Assembly (NCBI GenBank): GCA_947000775.1
Contig: CAMQGK010000416.1
Location: 1,680,001 to 1,744,000, forward strand
Direction of reading: 5' to 3'
Length of the DNA stretch: 64,000 nucleotides
Origin: Pterois miles
Lineage: Eukaryota; Chordata; Actinopteri; Perciformes; Scorpaenidae
Made by a program: the position numbers and the translations under genes. Shown here piece after piece: positions 63,869-64,000 of this stretch. The notes below the pieces were generated by a model that saw only the letters and a list, made by a program, of their open reading frames with translations, had not been told where the DNA came from and did not search any database. How positions within the stretch are numbered: position 1 is the first letter of the stretch; every line of letters starts with the position of its first letter.

Positions 63869-64000
63869 AGGAGGGTTGCATCTTTGCTTGACCCATGGGG
63901 ATGACCACTAGGAGCCTGGCTGTGACTTTGGCCATTGAAAACCCCCTCCCCACTGGAAACCTGATCCAGCCAGTCCACCAACTGCTTCAGAACATCAATA

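Larger units (their letters stand above)
58714..64000. other. bcas3 intron (5' part), low in repeats
   Basis: No further exon was recognised. Mobile-element sequence is not evident. Only homopolymers (poly-A near 59070; poly-T near 59473, 61408 and 61570) and the CA array at 63817-63862 stand out. The stretch 59.5-62.5 kb is complex, moderately GC-rich and devoid of repeats. Stretches 58.8-59.5 and 62.6-63.8 kb are AT-rich with nothing definite. Confidence 0.7.

Noticed and set aside
58714..64000. Search for the next bcas3 exon
   Set aside because: No AG-bordered segment coding for the expected Gly-Pro-rich continuation or the later acidic string was found in the remaining bases.

Overview
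The window is vertebrate nuclear DNA, almost certainly from a ray-finned (percomorph-like) teleost. Six short exons with canonical AG/GT borders are spread over 53 kb. Between them lie long introns full of CA/TG, CT and AT microsatellites and fish-typical repeats: a tRNA-derived SINE with a 'ttagtcccac..gggaaat' tail, a long-inverted-repeat Tc1/mariner element, hAT/ZBED remnants and an R2-type LINE. There are no bacterial features. Most of the open reading frames that can be drawn here are microsatellite translations or shadows.

The one protein-coding gene is bcas3 (BCAS3 microtubule-associated cell migration factor, also called PHAF2), on the + strand. The recognised coding exons are 5486-5619, 11491-11827, 36901-37051, 58000-58124, 58369-58534 and 58616-58713. 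Their phases join without a break and give about 336 residues: the end of the N-terminal beta-propeller, a serine/glycine-rich linker, and the start of the C-terminal BCAS3 region. Both the 5' and 3' parts of the gene lie outside the window. Intron sizes are very uneven: more than 5.4 kb, 5.9 kb, 25 kb, 21 kb, 244 bp, 81 bp and more than 5.2 kb.

Layout: 1-5.5 kb is an intron with a decayed hAT/ZBED fragment at its left edge and a (CT)n tract. A (CA)37 microsatellite begins five bases after the 5619 splice donor. The 25-kb intron (11.8-36.9 kb) holds an internally deleted R2-like retrotransposon (12.2-13.6 kb), a truncated SINE (14.7 kb), an inverted-repeat-ended element (16.8-17.4 kb), a LINE-like tail (19.2 kb), a 1.5-kb dead Tc1-like transposon (19.5-21.0 kb) and an AT-rich fold-back element (35.2-35.9 kb). 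The 21-kb intron (37.1-58.0 kb) holds several MITE-like repeats, the TG/CA cluster at 41 kb, a recurring 16-bp motif at 43.7-45.2 kb, and a nested locus at 55-56.3 kb. In that locus a dead hAT element contains a SINE and, beside the SINE, an intact tRNA-Glu(UUC) gene. The last intron (58.7-64 kb) has little repeat content and complex sequence, and is the best place to look for conserved regulatory elements. In other vertebrates BCAS3 introns lie next to TBX2/TBX4, so enhancers here would be plausible, but that is inference.

I found no evidence for a wholly new biological system. The observations most worth following are the glycine-rich in-frame insertion in Bcas3, the microsatellite against a splice donor, the nested hAT/SINE/tRNA locus, the R2-like relic that keeps a 325-codon open frame across a deletion of its catalytic core, and the unexplained repeated motif at 43.7-45.2 kb.
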